Assembly (NCBI RefSeq): GCF_000702585.1
Contig: NZ_JNIQ01000001.1
Location: forward strand, 132,501 to 196,500
Direction: 5' to 3'
Source: Exiguobacterium aurantiacum DSM 6208
Lineage (GTDB): Bacteria > Bacillota > Bacilli > Exiguobacteriales > Exiguobacteriaceae
DNA: 64,000 bases
The notes under the pieces are model-generated. The model was not told the DNA's origin and did no database searches. It was given only the letters and a program-made list of their open reading frames with translations. Of the stretch, positions 1 through 9,400 are shown one piece after another. The position numbers and the translations under genes are program-made. Position 1 is the first letter of the stretch, and each line of letters begins with the position of its first letter.

Positions 1-715
1 GGTCCATAAATCCGGTCTCGTCGAACACGAGTTTCACTTGAAGGACATCGGTGCGTTCGCCTCGATTCAACGCGAGCACACGGTGTGGGACGATGCCCGC
101 GACTTTTTCCTCGTACTCATAATACTGGGCGAAAATCTCTTTCTCGTCTTCAGCCTGCTTTTTCTTACGTGAGCGAAGGAGCGCCTCTTTCCGCACTCGG
201 GTCCGGAGCGTTTGGCGGAGCGTCGCCTCTTCCCCCCATTCTTCACCGATAATCGATTGGACAAATGGCAAAGCCTCATCGAGCGGGACGTCTCCGGCGA
301 GCTTCTGCGCATCTTCCAATGAATAAACGGATGGGGCGCGATACCAGTCGGCGAGCTGCTGTAGCCCTTTCTCTCTTCCTTGTTCGGCTTTTGTGCGACG
401 CTTCGGCCGATACGGCAAGTATATGTCGTCGACTTGTTGGAGCGTCGTCGCCGCTTCGAGCGCCCGCGCGAGTTCAGGCGTCGACTTTTCGAGCTCTTCT
501 AATTTCGCAAGCACGTCCGTCTTACGTTTGTGTAAGTTCTCTTCATATTGTACAGCGTCGAGAATCGCTTTGATTTCGACTTCGTCCAAGTTTCCGGTCA
601 TCTCTTTGCGGTAACGAGCCATGAACGGAATCGTCGCTCCGTCTGCGGCGAGTTGCCTCACCGTCTCGACTTGGCTTGCTTTCAATTTCAGTTCTTTCGC
701 GATTTTCGTGATCAA
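1..715 (-). CDS. tex: Tex, RNA-binding transcriptional accessory protein (5' part, runs off the window)
   Basis: The first 238 codons of Tex are present and the rest lies left of base 1. Tex is a cytoplasmic nucleic-acid-binding protein with an N-terminal helical domain, a YqgF-like domain and a C-terminal S1 domain; only the helical part and the following linker are visible. Recognisable stretches are ATIPFMARYRKEMTG near residue 25, DDIYLPYRPKRRTKAEQG near 90 and VPHRVLALNRGER near 215. I chose the TTG at 715 because AAGGAAGTGA lies just upstream; a GTG at 724 overlaps that site. The gene follows sigB after a terminator, the same position as ydcI in Bacillus subtilis. Confidence 0.9.
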   Translation of the reverse strand, partial: MITKIAKELKLKASQVETVRQLAADGATIPFMARYRKEMTGNLDEVEIKAILDAVQYEENLHKRKTDVLAKLEELEKSTPELARALEAATTLQQVDDIYLPYRPKRRTKAEQGREKGLQQLADWYRAPSVYSLEDAQKLAGDVPLDEALPFVQSIIGEEWGEEATLRQTLRTRVRKEALLRSRKKKQAEDEKEIFAQYYEYEEKVAGIVPHRVLALNRGERTDVLQVKLVFDETGFMD

Positions 716-774
716 CCGAATCACTTCCTTTTCTGTTCTCTCATATTGAAGTGTAGCAAACTGACGGGGAGACG

Positions 775-804
775 ACAAAAAACGATGACTCCTCAGTCAT
801 CGTT
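775..804 (-). terminator. Intrinsic terminator of the rsbV-rsbW-sigB operon
   Basis: A 10-bp perfect stem (781-790 with 795-804) and a 4-base loop are followed on the minus strand by a T-run at 775-780. The stem includes the last sigB codons and its stop. Confidence 0.8.
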
Positions 805-1593
805 CGAGAATACTTCGTTGAGTGGGACTTTGATGGCTTCACGCAATTTCTCAAGCGCACGTCGCTGTAAGCGGGATACGTGCATCTGCGAAATGCCGAG
901 CAGCTCACCTGTCTCTTTTTGACTCATGTTTTTATAGTAGGCACATTCTAAAATCGCCTGTTCCCGTTCGTTCAGCACGCTGAACGCTTTTTCGAGAATG
1001 AGTCGTTGGTCGACCGACTCGTAGCCCCGCTCTTGACTCCCGACGAGGTCGAGTAGCGTGACCGTGCTTCCTTCGTTATCCGCTTCGATCGAGCTATCGA
1101 CTGAGAGCGCTTGATAACTCTTACCCATCTCGAGCGTTTCGAGAATCTCTTCATCGGATACGCCGAGATGATCGGCAATCTCATCGATGCGCGGTGAGCG
1201 TTGAAGCTCGGTCGTCAACTCTTCGACCGTCTTCTTGATCTTTGGTCCGAGCTCCTTGATGCGACGTGGCACGTGGACACTCCACGTCTTGTCACGGATG
1301 AATCGCTTGATTTCACCGATGATGGTCGGGACAGCGAACGACTCGAAACTACGGCCGAATTCGGGATCGAAACGACGGAGCGCTGCGAGCAACCCGATCA
1401 TCCCGACTTGGACGAGGTCATCATGGATGGCCCGGCCGCGGGAGAACTTGCGTGCAAGCGCCTCGACGAGGTCCGAGTAGCGATTGATCAAGAGCATCTG
1501 GACTTCCTCGTTCTGGTCGTCCTGCTGATAGCGTTCAATCCACTCTAATACTTCATCATCACTGTGATGGCGTTGTTGAGATTTTGCTGGCAC
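793..1593 (-). CDS. sigB: RNA polymerase sigma factor SigB (general stress)
   Basis: A 266-residue group 3 sigma factor with all conserved regions. Region 2 includes DLVQVGMIGLLAALRRFDPE near residue 60 and FESFAVPTIIGEIKRFIRD near 85; region 3 follows, and region 4 has the helix-turn-helix ELLGISQMHVSRLQRRALEK near 225. In relatives it directs core polymerase to general stress genes and is held by the anti-sigma kinase RsbW until RsbV frees it. The start lies inside the 3' end of rsbW (35-bp overlap), so the two are probably translationally coupled. No rsbX follows; the next gene is tex. Confidence 0.96.
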   Translation of the reverse strand: MPAKSQQRHHSDDEVLEWIERYQQDDQNEEVQMLLINRYSDLVEALARKFSRGRAIHDDLVQVGMIGLLAALRRFDPEFGRSFESFAVPTIIGEIKRFIRDKTWSVHVPRRIKELGPKIKKTVEELTTELQRSPRIDEIADHLGVSDEEILETLEMGKSYQALSVDSSIEADNEGSTVTLLDLVGSQERGYESVDQRLILEKAFSVLNEREQAILECAYYKNMSQKETGELLGISQMHVSRLQRRALEKLREAIKVPLNEVFSNDD

Positions 1594-2035
1594 TCTGATC
1601 CACCTCGTCCCTGTTAAGGAGTTTCGTCATCGTCACTCTGACACCGTTGTCTTTGTTGATCGAGACGTCATCCATTAACGCTTCAATAAGGAATAGACCG
1701 AGTCCTCCTTCGTGAAGCGATTCGATTTCAGCCGTCTCTTCGACCGGCGCCGCTTGGCGTTTCACATCGTCAGCGAACGTTTTGCCCGAATCTTCAATCG
1801 TCATTTCCAAACGATCCATGAATACGCCGCACGTCAGCTTCACTTCACCTTCTGCGTCATCATATGCATGTTGAACAGCGTTGCCACAAGCTTCCGAGAC
1901 CGCGATTTTGATGTCTTCGATCTCGTCGTACGTATATCCCATACGATTAGCGATTCCTGACACGACTAAACGGACCACACCGACATATTCCGGTTTGGCC
2001 GGGAACGTCATCACCGTCTGTTCGATGTTACTCAT
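1559..2035 (-). CDS. rsbW: Anti-sigma-B factor and serine kinase RsbW
   Basis: A 158-residue GHKL-fold kinase. EACGNAVQHAYDD near residue 49 is the N-box, and ESLHEGGLGLFLIEALMDDV near 105 carries the G-rich ATP lid. In the family RsbW binds SigB and phosphorylates RsbV on a serine, so stress-dependent dephosphorylation of RsbV releases SigB. It overlaps rsbV by 4 bp upstream and sigB by 35 bp downstream, which keeps the partners in fixed ratio. Confidence 0.95.
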   Translation of the reverse strand: MSNIEQTVMTFPAKPEYVGVVRLVVSGIANRMGYTYDEIEDIKIAVSEACGNAVQHAYDDAEGEVKLTCGVFMDRLEMTIEDSGKTFADDVKRQAAPVEETAEIESLHEGGLGLFLIEALMDDVSINKDNGVRVTMTKLLNRDEVDQSASKISTTPSQ

Positions 2036-2358
2036 TTCGTGCCACCTCTTACATTCGTGTTAATCGAGAGCAATTTGTGTAGGCCTGTCAATTCAAAGAG
2101 ACGATTGACGCGGTCGGTCACACCGACGAGCGACAATTCTTTTTCATTACGTGTTGCTATTTTAAGGGCACCGACGAATACGCCGAGACCTGTTGAGTCC
2201 ATATAATCCACTTCATCCAAATGAACGACGACGTTTTGCTCCGTGATTGCCGGATGCAATACTTCTTTCAGTTTGGGAGCGGTATATGTATCCACTTCTC
2301 CGGATACGTAAAGGTGTAGTTGTTCTCCAATAACTTGCTCGCGAATCGCTAAATCCAT
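2032..2358 (-). CDS. rsbV: Anti-anti-sigma factor RsbV (STAS domain)
   Basis: A 108-residue single STAS domain. The phosphorylatable serine is in DSTGLGVFVGALK near residue 55, just after VHLDEVDYM. Unphosphorylated RsbV binds RsbW and frees SigB. It is the first gene of the rsbV-rsbW-sigB unit, behind a sigma-B-type promoter, so the module is autoregulated. No rsbR, rsbS, rsbT or rsbU gene lies between ndoA and rsbV, unlike in B. subtilis; the phosphatase that activates RsbV must be encoded elsewhere. Confidence 0.94.
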   Translation of the reverse strand: MDLAIREQVIGEQLHLYVSGEVDTYTAPKLKEVLHPAITEQNVVVHLDEVDYMDSTGLGVFVGALKIATRNEKELSLVGVTDRVNRLFELTGLHKLLSINTNVRGGTK

Positions 2359-2410
2359 CGTTATTCCCTCCTAATGTTGCGTACAGAAAAATTGAGTACG
2401 ATTAATCATA

Positions 2411-2435
2411 TTTCCCGTATTTCAGATTATTAAAC
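2411..2435 (-). promoter_or_regulatory. Sigma-B-type promoter of rsbV-rsbW-sigB
   Basis: On the minus strand GTTTAA (2435-2430), a 13-base spacer and GGGAAA (2416-2411) match the sigma-B consensus GTTTAA-N13-15-GGGWAW. It lies about 53 bp upstream of rsbV and is insulated from ndoA by a terminator, so it probably provides autoregulation. Confidence 0.8.
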
Positions 2436-2456
2436 CTGTTTTTCATTATTTTTTTG

Positions 2457-2486
2457 AAAAAAAACCGATACCCATGTACCGGTTTT
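2457..2486 (-). terminator. Intrinsic terminator after ndoA
   Basis: An 11-bp stem with one mismatch (2461-2471 with 2476-2486) is followed on the minus strand by a run of T. It separates the alr-ndoAI-ndoA transcript from the sigB operon. Confidence 0.8.
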
Positions 2487-2499
2487 AATCATATGTAAG

Positions 2500-2859
2500 C
2501 TAGAGCGGGATTAATCCCATACTAATCTCTAGCGCCTTATCCACTTTGCGCATCGTCTCATCATCGAGATGAGTGACTTTATCCGTCAGACGACGCTTAT
2601 CAATCGTTCGAATCTGTTCAAGCAAAATCACAGAGTCTCGTTCAAGACCGTGTTTGACTTGATACACTTCCACATGAGTCGGCAGTTTTGCTTTCTGGAT
2701 CTGAGCCGTAATCGCAGCGACAATGACGGTCGGGCTAAAGCGATTGCCGATATCGTTTTGAATGACGAGGACCGGGCGAACTCCACCTTGCTCTGAACCG
2801 ACTACGGGCGACAGATTCGCATAAAACACGTCACCACGCTTTACGATCACTCCGCTCAC
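2500..2859 (-). CDS. ndoA: EndoA/MazF-type mRNA interferase toxin
   Basis: A 119-residue PemK/MazF-family ribonuclease, close to the 116 residues of B. subtilis Endo[20 protein letters not shown] at the N-terminus holds the conserved catalytic arginine loop, and [12 protein letters not shown] and the [13 protein letters not shown] block are intact. In this family the enzyme cleaves mRNA at a short U-rich motif and is neutralised by its antitoxin. Its start overlaps the stop of ndoAI by 4 bp. Its position downstream of alr and upstream of rsbV is the classic Bacillota arrangement. Confidence 0.95.
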   Translation of the reverse strand: MSGVIVKRGDVFYANLSPVVGSEQGGVRPVLVIQNDIGNRFSPTVIVAAITAQIQKAKLPTHVEVYQVKHGLERDSVILLEQIRTIDKRRLTDKVTHLDDETMRKVDKALEISMGLIPL

Positions 2860-3134
2860 ACCCCGCTTACTTGACGTAAGAGAGCATGTTCGGCTTCCGT
2901 CTCAATCATCAGCATCTCTTCTGCCATATTCAAATTAAACGCGGCCATCTCTTGATAGCCTTTCGCCAATTCTTCACGCAGTGTTTGTTGTCGATCAGCA
3001 ATTTCTTTTGACAAGTACGTCACTACATCATTCAACGACAATGATTCACGATCTTTCATCGAAATCGGACCCCCATGCTGCGAGAACCGATCTGGAACGG
3101 ATGCCAATGCACCCGCTGTTTGCTGTTTCAACAT
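2856..3134 (-). CDS. ndoAI: EndoAI-type antitoxin (diverged N-terminal half)
   Basis: I place the start at 3134 (92 residues) because a strong GGAGGTG site lies directly before this ATG; an upstream in-frame start at 3158 has none. The C-terminal half, [16 protein letters not shown] near residue 60 then [14 protein letters not shown], matches the toxin-binding tail of B. subtilis EndoAI. The N-terminal half still looks like a ribbon-helix-helix domain by spacing, but the basic DNA-contacting residues seen in EndoAI are largely missing. It overlaps the toxin start by 4 bp. Identity as the antitoxin rests on the tail and the context. Confidence 0.85.
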   Translation of the reverse strand: MLKQQTAGALASVPDRFSQHGGPISMKDRESLSLNDVVTYLSKEIADRQQTLREELAKGYQEMAAFNLNMAEEMLMIETEAEHALLRQVSGV

Positions 3135-3263
3135 CTTACACCTCCAGAATCGTTTCAATGACTGGCGGAAATTTTCCCGCGTTCTTTATCAATATAACAC
3201 GCGAGTTTGGGAAAATATAGAGGATTCGCGAAAGAATTCAGATAATTTCACACGTTTTCTGAT

Positions 3264-4340
3264 TCACACATAGTGTCTCGGCAATCGGCTCGTCAATTGA
3301 CAGACGACCTCGTAGTTGATCGTCTCAAGATGTGCAGCCAGTTCATCGATGGCGACCGGCCCACCGACGAGCGTCACGCCTGTGCCGACCGGAAATTCAT
3401 GAGGCAACTTGATCATGAAGCGATCCATGCACACCCGCCCGACGATCGGGCAACGCACACCGTCGACATCGACGTGAAACCCGCCCGCTTTCCGGATCCA
3501 ACCGTCCGCATAACCGACCGGCACTGTGCCGATCCACTCCGCTTCCGACGTCGTGTACGTCGCCCCGTAACTGATCGTCTGCCCCGCTTCGAGACGTTTC
3601 ACTTGCATGAGTTTGCTCTTCAACGTGAACGCCGGTCGTAAAAACGAGTAGAACGACGCCATCTCGCTTGACGGGTAGAGCCCATAGATGGCGATACCGA
3701 CACGGACAAGGTTATACGGCACATCTTCACCGGCCATGCGGATCGCACCGGCCGAGTTCGACGTGTGAATGTACTTGAAGCGTGAACCAAGACCGTCCAT
3801 CAAACGATCGAAGCGGGCTTGCTGTTCATGATAGAGCGTGCTATCCGGTTCGTCGGCCGTCGCGAAATGTGTATAGATGCCTTCGATGACGAAACGGTCG
3901 TCCGCCGCCATAAGGAGCGCATCCAGTTCTTCTCTCGTTCTCAAGCCGAGACGCCCCATGCCGGTATCGACTTTGACGTGTACCGTGAGCGGGTGTTCAG
4001 TTACATATGGCTTCGCCTCTTCTAACCAGTCGGCCGAGAAGACGGACAAGATCACATCATAGGACGCAGCGACACCCGCTTGTTCAGGGAACTGTGCTTC
4101 CATGACGAGAATCGGGGCGGTGATGCCGGCCTCCCGCAACTCGATGGCTTCTTCGAGCAACGCGACCCCGAGCATCGTGGCTCCGTTGTCGAGCGCGATG
4201 TTCGCGACTTCGACGGCGCCGTGTCCGTAAGCGTTCGCTTTGACGACCGCCATGAGCGCTTGCGGGATGCGGCGCTTGATCTCGGTTACGTTGTGGGCGA
4301 TCGCCGCCCGGTCGATTTCAATCCAACTTGGACGAAACAT
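3264..4340 (-). CDS. alr: Alanine racemase
   Basis: A 358-residue PLP enzyme that interconverts L- and D-alanine for peptidoglycan. The PLP lysine is in [17 protein letters not shown] near residue 35, and the second-subunit tyrosine region, [12 protein letters not shown] and [10 protein letters not shown], is intact. I chose the ATG at 4340 because [14 protein letters not shown] is the normal start of the family and GGGGATC lies upstream; an in-frame start at 4406 has no support. The first codons overlap the 3' end of acpS, so acpS-alr-ndoAI-ndoA is probably one operon. Confidence 0.95.
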   Translation of the reverse strand: MFRPSWIEIDRAAIAHNVTEIKRRIPQALMAVVKANAYGHGAVEVANIALDNGATMLGVALLEEAIELREAGITAPILVMEAQFPEQAGVAASYDVILSVFSADWLEEAKPYVTEHPLTVHVKVDTGMGRLGLRTREELDALLMAADDRFVIEGIYTHFATADEPDSTLYHEQQARFDRLMDGLGSRFKYIHTSNSAGAIRMAGEDVPYNLVRVGIAIYGLYPSSEMASFYSFLRPAFTLKSKLMQVKRLEAGQTISYGATYTTSEAEWIGTVPVGYADGWIRKAGGFHVDVDGVRCPIVGRVCMDRFMIKLPHEFPVGTGVTLVGGPVAIDELAAHLETINYEVVCQLTSRLPRHYV

Positions 4341-4695
4341 GGTGATCCCCCTCTTCGATGATGACTTGTGCCACCGCGTATCGCTCGCTGTGGCTGATGC
4401 TGACATGGATTCGCCCTGGGAAAGGCGCCGTCATCCGTGGCCGGCCCGTCTCATCTGGCAACACTTCGATCTGTTGCCACGACAAGCCGCGGGCGATACC
4501 CGTTCCGACGGCTTTGGCGTACGCTTCTTTCGCCGCGAAGCGACCAGCGACGAATTCGATGCGCCGCTCTTCCGTGTATCCGCGGGCGCGTTCCCGTTCC
4601 GACTCGGTCAAAAGCCGATCGATGAAGCGTGGTTGTTCGATCGAGCGAGCGATCCGCTCAAGCTCGACGATATCAATACCGATTCCTACAATCAC
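4318..4695 (-). CDS. acpS: Holo-[acyl-carrier-protein] synthase
   Basis: A 125-residue phosphopantetheinyl transferase that converts apo-ACP to holo-ACP. The magnesium- and CoA-binding motifs [15 protein letters not shown] (N-terminus) and [11 protein letters not shown] near residue 55 are present. I chose the GTG at 4695 because the protein then begins with the family-typical [13 protein letters not shown] sits about 10 bases upstream. The longer open frame to 4833 runs into the divergent rhomboid gene and is not coding. It overlaps the alr start. Confidence 0.93.
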   Translation of the reverse strand: MIVGIGIDIVELERIARSIEQPRFIDRLLTESERERARGYTEERRIEFVAGRFAAKEAYAKAVGTGIARGLSWQQIEVLPDETGRPRMTAPFPGRIHVSISHSERYAVAQVIIEEGDHHVSSKLD

Positions 4696-4758
4696 AGGAC
4701 ACTCGCTCCTTTCCTTTTTCACTCGTTTCCTTATACAATTGGGGAAAGAGGTGATGCT

Positions 4759-5484
4759 ATGTTTAGTCGTACTGAGAATGTTCAAACGTTCGTACGAGCC
4801 TATCCGCTCGTAACGCTGTTCATTGTAATCCAACTAGTCGTGTTTGTCATCGATTCTTTGATGCCGGGACTTCAGATCGTCGCACGGGGAGGATCGTTCC
4901 ATCTCGCACTCGCAGACGGGCAGTGGTACCGTCTCCTGACGGCCAACTTCATCCATTTGGGCCTTGGCCACTTGCTGTTCAACTCGTTCGCGCTCATCAT
5001 CTTCGGTCCAGCGATGGAACGAATGGTCGGGCATGTTCGCTTCGCGCTGTTTTACCTCGTCGCCGGAGCGCTCGCCAACTTGTTGACGTTCTTCACCGTG
5101 AGCCAACTGTTCTATCTTCAAGCCGGTGCTTCCGGTGCGATTTTAGCGATTCTTGGTTTCTATGTATTCATCGGACGGTTTCGTCGGACGCTCATCTATA
5201 GCCAAGACGCGCGACTCGTCTACATCTTCGTCGCCATCAGTGCCGTCTTCACGTTAATCGGTTCGAACGTCTCGCTCTGGGGGCATGTGTACGGATTCCT
5301 CGCCGGGTTCTTGCTCGCTTATCCGCTGTCGCGCTACACGGTCCCGTTCTCGCGGCCACTTCGCTACGGGAAGTATAAACCGCGTAAATATTCGCCGCCC
5401 ATCATCCATACGGGTGAAGGCAAATGGATTTTCTATGTGATCATCGGACTCGCCGCCTTCGGCTTGTTCGCACGATTCTTATGA
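4759..5484 (+). CDS. Rhomboid family intramembrane serine protease (YdcA-like)
   Basis: A 241-residue six-helix membrane protein. The rhomboid core is complete: [20 protein letters not shown] near residue 75 (loop 1/TM2 region), the serine in [11 protein letters not shown] near 127, and the histidine in [11 protein letters not shown] near 175. Members cleave transmembrane substrates within the bilayer; the substrate here is unknown. The start at 4759 follows AAAGAGGTGATGCT. A longer open frame beginning inside acpS is an artefact. It is transcribed divergently from acpS-alr, the same neighbourhood as ydcA-acpS in B. subtilis, and ends in a bidirectional terminator. Confidence 0.9.
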   Translation: MFSRTENVQTFVRAYPLVTLFIVIQLVVFVIDSLMPGLQIVARGGSFHLALADGQWYRLLTANFIHLGLGHLLFNSFALIIFGPAMERMVGHVRFALFYLVAGALANLLTFFTVSQLFYLQAGASGAILAILGFYVFIGRFRRTLIYSQDARLVYIFVAISAVFTLIGSNVSLWGHVYGFLAGFLLAYPLSRYTVPFSRPLRYGKYKPRKYSPPIIHTGEGKWIFYVIIGLAAFGLFARFL

Positions 5485-5485
5485 C

Positions 5486-5519
5486 AAAAGGAGCTTCGCC
5501 AGTCGGCGAAGCTCCTTTT
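5486..5519. terminator. Bidirectional terminator between the rhomboid gene and argF
   Basis: A 15-bp perfect stem AAAAGGAGCTTCGCC with a 4-base loop and T-runs on both strands serves the convergent rhomboid gene and the arginine operon. Confidence 0.85.
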
Positions 5520-5521
5520 CA

Positions 5522-6448
5522 TTAAGCGAGTAACGTGATCATGAGTGCTTTTTGAGCATGGAGCCGGTTCTCGGCTTGGTCGAAGACGAGCGACTGCGGG
5601 CCGTCGATGACGTTAGCCGTCACTTCTTCACCGCGGTGCGCCGGCAGACAGTGCAGGAAAATCGCTTCATCCCGCGCCGACGTCATCAACGTGTCGTTCA
5701 CCTGGAACGAGGCGAAATGGGCAAGGCGCTCTTCTGCCTCATCTTCTTGCCCCATGCTCGCGAACACATCCGTGTAGACGATATCCGCTTCGATCGTCGC
5801 CTCGATCGGATCAGTGTAGAGCGTCACACTTCCCCCGGTCGTCTCGGCTAGCGCAGCCGCCTTGTTGTAGATCGTCTCATCGACCGTATAACCGTCCGGC
5901 GAGGCGATGCGGATGTGCATCCCGCTCAACGCACCGCCAAGCATGAGCGAATGGGCCATGTTGTTGCCGTCACCGATATACGTCAGCGCTTTCCCTTGGC
6001 GTGACCCGAACGTCTCCTCGATCGTCAAGAGGTCGGCGAGCACCTGACACGGGTGGTGCGTGTCCGTCAATCCGTTGATGATCGGAATCGATCCCGACGT
6101 GGCGAGCGTCTCGACCGTTTCGTGGGCGTACGTCCGGATCATGAGCGCGTCGACATAGCGGCTCATCACTTGAATTGTGTCTGTGATCGGTTCTCCACGC
6201 CCGATTTGAAGATCACTTCCGCTCAAGAAGAGCGGGTAGCCGCCGAGTTCGACGACCCCGACTTCGAACGACATGCGCGTACGGGTCGACGCCTTCTCAA
6301 ACAATAAGGCGACTTTCTTCCCGGCAAGCGTCGTCCCATATGCGGCCGGATCGCGTTTCACCTCTAGCGCCAAGTGAATGAGTTCATCTAAATCCACCGG
6401 CGTCAATTCTTCGAGGGTTAACATATGCTTGAGCGTCTTTGTCGTCAT
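5522..6448 (-). CDS. argF: Ornithine carbamoyltransferase
   Basis: A 308-residue transcarbamylase that makes citrulline from ornithine and carbamoyl phosphate. The carbamoyl-phosphate loop STRTRMSFEVG near residue 53 and the ornithine-side motif HCLPAHRGEEV near 266 are both present; DTHHPCQVLADL near 130 completes the active site. It is the last gene of the arginine operon and overlaps carB by 4 bp (ATGA). The downstream genes argG and argH are not in this window. Confidence 0.96.
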   Translation of the reverse strand: MTTKTLKHMLTLEELTPVDLDELIHLALEVKRDPAAYGTTLAGKKVALLFEKASTRTRMSFEVGVVELGGYPLFLSGSDLQIGRGEPITDTIQVMSRYVDALMIRTYAHETVETLATSGSIPIINGLTDTHHPCQVLADLLTIEETFGSRQGKALTYIGDGNNMAHSLMLGGALSGMHIRIASPDGYTVDETIYNKAAALAETTGGSVTLYTDPIEATIEADIVYTDVFASMGQEDEAEERLAHFASFQVNDTLMTSARDEAIFLHCLPAHRGEEVTANVIDGPQSLVFDQAENRLHAQKALMITLLA

Positions 6449-9400
6449 AACGGTAATTCCTCCTTTTTATGCATCGCCTGTAGCGGACGGACCGGCACAG
6501 GTTTTGTGTCGACCGTCGCTTGATAATACGAGGCGAGGTGTTGTTCCGAGATGACGTGGACACCGTTTCGGACCGCAGCCTCCCGCATCATTTGTTCGGC
6601 CGGCACATGCGAGAAGAGGACGGCGACTTGTTGGAAATCGATCGTCTCTTCGAGCGGCACATTCCCGTACGTCTCCCAACCTTCGCCGTAAACGATTTGT
6701 TGTCGCGCCATCACCCGTGTCGTCGTCGCATCGTAGCAGAACCGTTCGGGGACGACTGGTACCGGACTGAATTGGAGCGTCTCTCCCGTCGAGCGCATGA
6801 TCGGTCCCGTGAGCGGGTCGACGCCCGGTAGCTTCAAGCTCGAGAAAATCGGCGTCTTTACCGCATAGCCGGTGAGCGGTTTCCGCTCGTCCGGCACGAC
6901 GCCTTCAAGCGCATGGCCGAGCGCGGCGCGTGTCGCCCATTCAATGAGCGGTTCATCGGTCACTTTGCTGACGATCGGGACGGTCCGTGACGCCCGCGGG
7001 TTGATTTCAAGCACGTAAATCGTGTCGTCTTTTAAGACGAACTGGATGTTGAGCGCCCCGCGATACTCGAGCGCCTGACCGATCTGTTTCGTGATCGTGT
7101 CAATCTGTCGTTGGTGTGCCTCGGACGTCTCGACCGGCGGCATGATCATCGTCGAGTCACCGGAATGAACCCCGGCCGCCTCGACCTGTTCCAAGATAGC
7201 CGGCACGTAGACGGTCTGACCGTCCGTCACGCAGTCAACCTCGAGCTCACGCCCGGCGACGTACAGGTCGACGAGGAGAGGATAAGCGAGATCCGGAGCA
7301 ATTCGGGCAAGGTCTGCCTCGGACTGCAAGATGTGCATTCCTTTCCCACCGATGACGTAAGACGGCCGGACGACGCACGGGAAGCCGATGCCGTTGATCG
7401 CGGCTGTCAGTTCGGTCTCACTGCCGACTTCTTCTCCAGGGATGTGCGCCACATCGATTGCATCAAGAAACGCATAAAACCGGTCTCGGTCTTCCATCTG
7501 GTCGATGACGTCGGCCGAGGCGCCGAGCAAGTGATACCCCGCCGCCTCAAGGTCGTGCGCGAGCGCGATACCCGTCTGACCGCCGAATTGGATGAGGACG
7601 TCGCGACAGCCTTCCGCCTCGAGGACATGCGTGACGTCTTCCATCGTGAGCGGTTCGACATACAACCGGTCGGCGACCGTGAAGTCGGTCGAGACCGTCT
7701 CCGGGTTGTTGTTGATCATGATCGCCTCGATGCCTTGCTGTTGGAGCGCCCAGACGGCATGGACCGAACTGTAGTCGAACTCGATGCCTTGGCCGATGCG
7801 AATCGGACCGGCCCCGATGACAGCGACTTTCCGTGCCTGACTCGCCTTCACTTCCGTCTTCCCGTGCCATGTCCCGTAAAAGTAAGGGGTCGCACTCTCG
7901 AACTCGGCCGCGCACGTGTCGACCATATGGTAGACCGGTTGAATGCCGAACGTCGCACGCAGCTGCGTGACGTCTTGAACCGTAGCACCTGAGATGGCGG
8001 CGATTTGTTCATCGGCGAACCCGAACCGTTTCGCCTGCCACAAGTTTGGCTCCGTCAACAAGTTGTCGGATTTTGTCATCGTGACGAGCGTCTCGAGCAT
8101 CGCCATGAAGTGCGGCGCGATGCCCGTCTTGTCCTCGAGTTCACTCCGCGAGGCAAGACCGCGGTCGATGAGTGCGAGACAGGCGTGCAGACGACGGTCG
8201 GTCGGGGCGAGCACTTCCTGCCACAGTTCATCCGCATCGGCTCGCTTCATCCAAGTCGGATAGAGCGGGGCCTGCTCGACCCCGGCACCACGCCACGCTT
8301 TTTGAAGCGCCTCTTCAAGTGTCTTCCCCATCGCCATGCTCTCACCCGTCGCTTTCATCTGGGGACCGAGGGCGCGGTCTGTCCCTTTGAACAAATCGAA
8401 CGGGAAGCACGGCACTTTCGCGGTCACATAGTCGAGCGTCGGCTCGAAACTGGCCATCGTGCCGTTCGTCACCGGGTTCAAGCAATCATCTAACCCTTCA
8501 CCGAGCGCGAGACGCGTCGCAATCTTCGCAATCGGATAACCGGTCGCTTTCGAAGCGAGCGCCGAACTCCGCGACACGCGCGGGTTCACCTCGATGACGT
8601 AGTAAGTCGGTTCAGTCGGATGGACGGCAAACTGGATGTTGCAGCCGCCGACGACACCGAGACTGGAGACGATGCGAAGCGCTGCGCTCCGTAACGTCTG
8701 GTGCATCGTATCCGACAACGTCTGGGCCGGGGCGAAAACGACCGAGTCGCCCGTGTGCACGCCGACCGGGTCGATGTTTTCCATGTTGCAGACGATGATG
8801 CACGTTCCTTTCTCGTCGCGCATCACTTCGTATTCAAACTCTTTGAAGCCGGCGATACTCTTTTCGACGAGACATTGTGAGATCGGGCTCGCCTCAAGGC
8901 CGCGCCGCGCCATCTCATAGGCGTCCGAGACGGTCGTCGCGATGCCGCCCCCCGTCCCGCCGAGCGTGAACGCCGGACGAACGATGAGCGGGACTCCAGC
9001 CGATGCGATAAACGCATCAAGCTCGTCGAGCGTCTCGATCGTCGTACTCACCGGGAGCGGTTCACCGAGTTCATGCATCTTTTGTTTGAAGCGTTCCCGG
9101 TCTTCGCCGTCACGGATCGTCTCGAGCGACGTACCGAGAAGGGCGATGCCGTGCTTCTCGAGCACCCCGGTCTCATCGAGCGCGAGCGCCAAATTGAGCG
9201 CGGTCTGTCCGCCGACGGTCGCAAGTAGGTGTGTCGGCTGTTCGGCTTCGATGATCATCCCGGCTTTTTCGAGCGTCATCGCCTCGATATATGTCTTGTC
9301 GGCCATGCCCGGGTCGGTCATGATCGTCGCCGGGTTCGAGTTGAACAAGACGACTTCACACCCGGCCTCCCGCAGCGCCTGACACGCTTGCGTCCCCGAA

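Noticed and set aside
4240-4758. N-terminal extension of the rhomboid gene by 173 codons
   Set aside because: It would run antisense through acpS and alr; a proper site and ATG exist at 4759.
7111-7992. Long plus-strand open frame of 293 codons opposite carB
   Set aside because: It lies wholly antisense to conserved CarB motifs, is rich in Arg/Asp typical of a reversed GC-rich third position, and has no ribosome binding site or recognisable domain.
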